Below, piece by piece: positions 63,703-64,000 of a stretch of 64,000 nucleotides of DNA. Below the pieces are notes generated by a model. That model saw only the letters and a list, made by a program, of their open reading frames with translations. It did no database searches and was not told where the DNA came from. The stretch lies in assembly GCA_965278995.1 (NCBI GenBank), contig OZ257136.1, positions 682,001-746,000 on the forward strand, given 5' to 3'. Origin of the DNA: JADJYF01 sp965278995 (GTDB lineage Bacteria > Pseudomonadota > Gammaproteobacteria > Ga0077536). How positions within the stretch are numbered: position 1 is the first letter of the stretch; every line of letters begins with the position of its first letter. The translations under genes were made by a program, and so were the position numbers.

Positions 63703-64000
63703 ATGGCGAGCAGGCGCCAGTCATTGACCGCCGCTTTCAACGGCGGCTTGATCGATTTCCTCAATCGCTCGCCGACACCGTTCCATGCGGTGGCCGAGAT
63801 GCGAGCGGCGCTGCTCGCCGCCGGTTTTGTCGAACTCGTTGAGTCCGCGGTATGGAAACTTGTGCCGCGCGCGCGGTGTTTCGTTGTCCGCAATGACTCT
63901 TCGCTGATTGCGTTCCGGCTCGGCGCCGGTGGGCCAATCGCCAAAGGCCTGCGCATGATCGGCGCGCATACTGACAGTCCCTGCCTGAAGCTGAAACCGA
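63703..64000 (+). CDS. apeB: M18 family aminopeptidase, 5' part (runs off window)
   Basis: From ATG 63703 the frame stays open to the window end (99 residues). DFLNRSPTPFHAVAEMRAAL is the N-terminal signature of M18 aminopeptidases, and GAHTDSPCLKLKP contains the first zinc ligand His. About 330 further residues are expected beyond the edge. Confidence 0.9.
   Translation, partial: MASRRQSLTAAFNGGLIDFLNRSPTPFHAVAEMRAALLAAGFVELVESAVWKLVPRARCFVVRNDSSLIAFRLGAGGPIAKGLRMIGAHTDSPCLKLKP

Overview
The window is GC-rich DNA from a gammaproteobacterium. The core genes right of 40.4 kb (gltX followed by tRNA-Ala and tRNA-Glu, pepN, slyD, the prkA/yeaH/spoVR trio, yheS/yheU, and apeB running off the edge) are typical of that class. 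I cannot name the genus from sequence alone.

Positions 1 to about 34 kb are most of an integrative and conjugative element (ICE) of the PFGI-1/SPI-7 (GI-type T4SS) family. It enters from the left edge inside a parB gene. The replication and partition block (parB, DUF2857, STY4528-type Rep, TIGR03761, a ParR/ParM-like pair, DUF3577, radC, DUF6573) is followed by an SOS-controlled umuDC-like cassette. Next comes a 1.1 kb non-coding, hairpin-rich stretch and an integrase_1-type recombinase gene. A long chain of overlapping transfer genes follows (pilL, TIGR03759, transglycosylase, TIGR03765, traD, TIGR03747, then RAQPRD, TIGR03758, TIGR03745, TIGR03750, TIGR03746, TIGR03749, TIGR03752, TIGR03751, traC, TIGR03757, TIGR03756, TIGR03755, traG). 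Between TIGR03747 and RAQPRD the chain is split by an opposite-strand cargo operon that looks like a Gabija anti-phage system (gajA, gajB) plus a DUF2971 gene.

From 34 to 40.4 kb there is a patchwork: a broken phage polyvalent-protein fragment, a trypsin-like protease with a DUF5677 neighbour, a frameshifted SRAP/HMCES gene, an exported protein of unknown function, and a tyrosine integrase beside tRNA-Val(CAC). The integrase sits on the 3' side of the tRNA, so the tRNA is the likely attachment site. The relaxase (TraI, TIGR03760) expected after traG is not present in the window.

The most interesting signals are: a candidate large structured RNA between umuC and the integrase gene (9.6-10.3 kb); a pair of perfect inverted repeats embedded in the rep gene at a low-complexity linker; a UmuD protein that is born without its cleavable arm and without either catalytic residue; and the three-gene Gabija-DUF2971 operon inside the transfer region.
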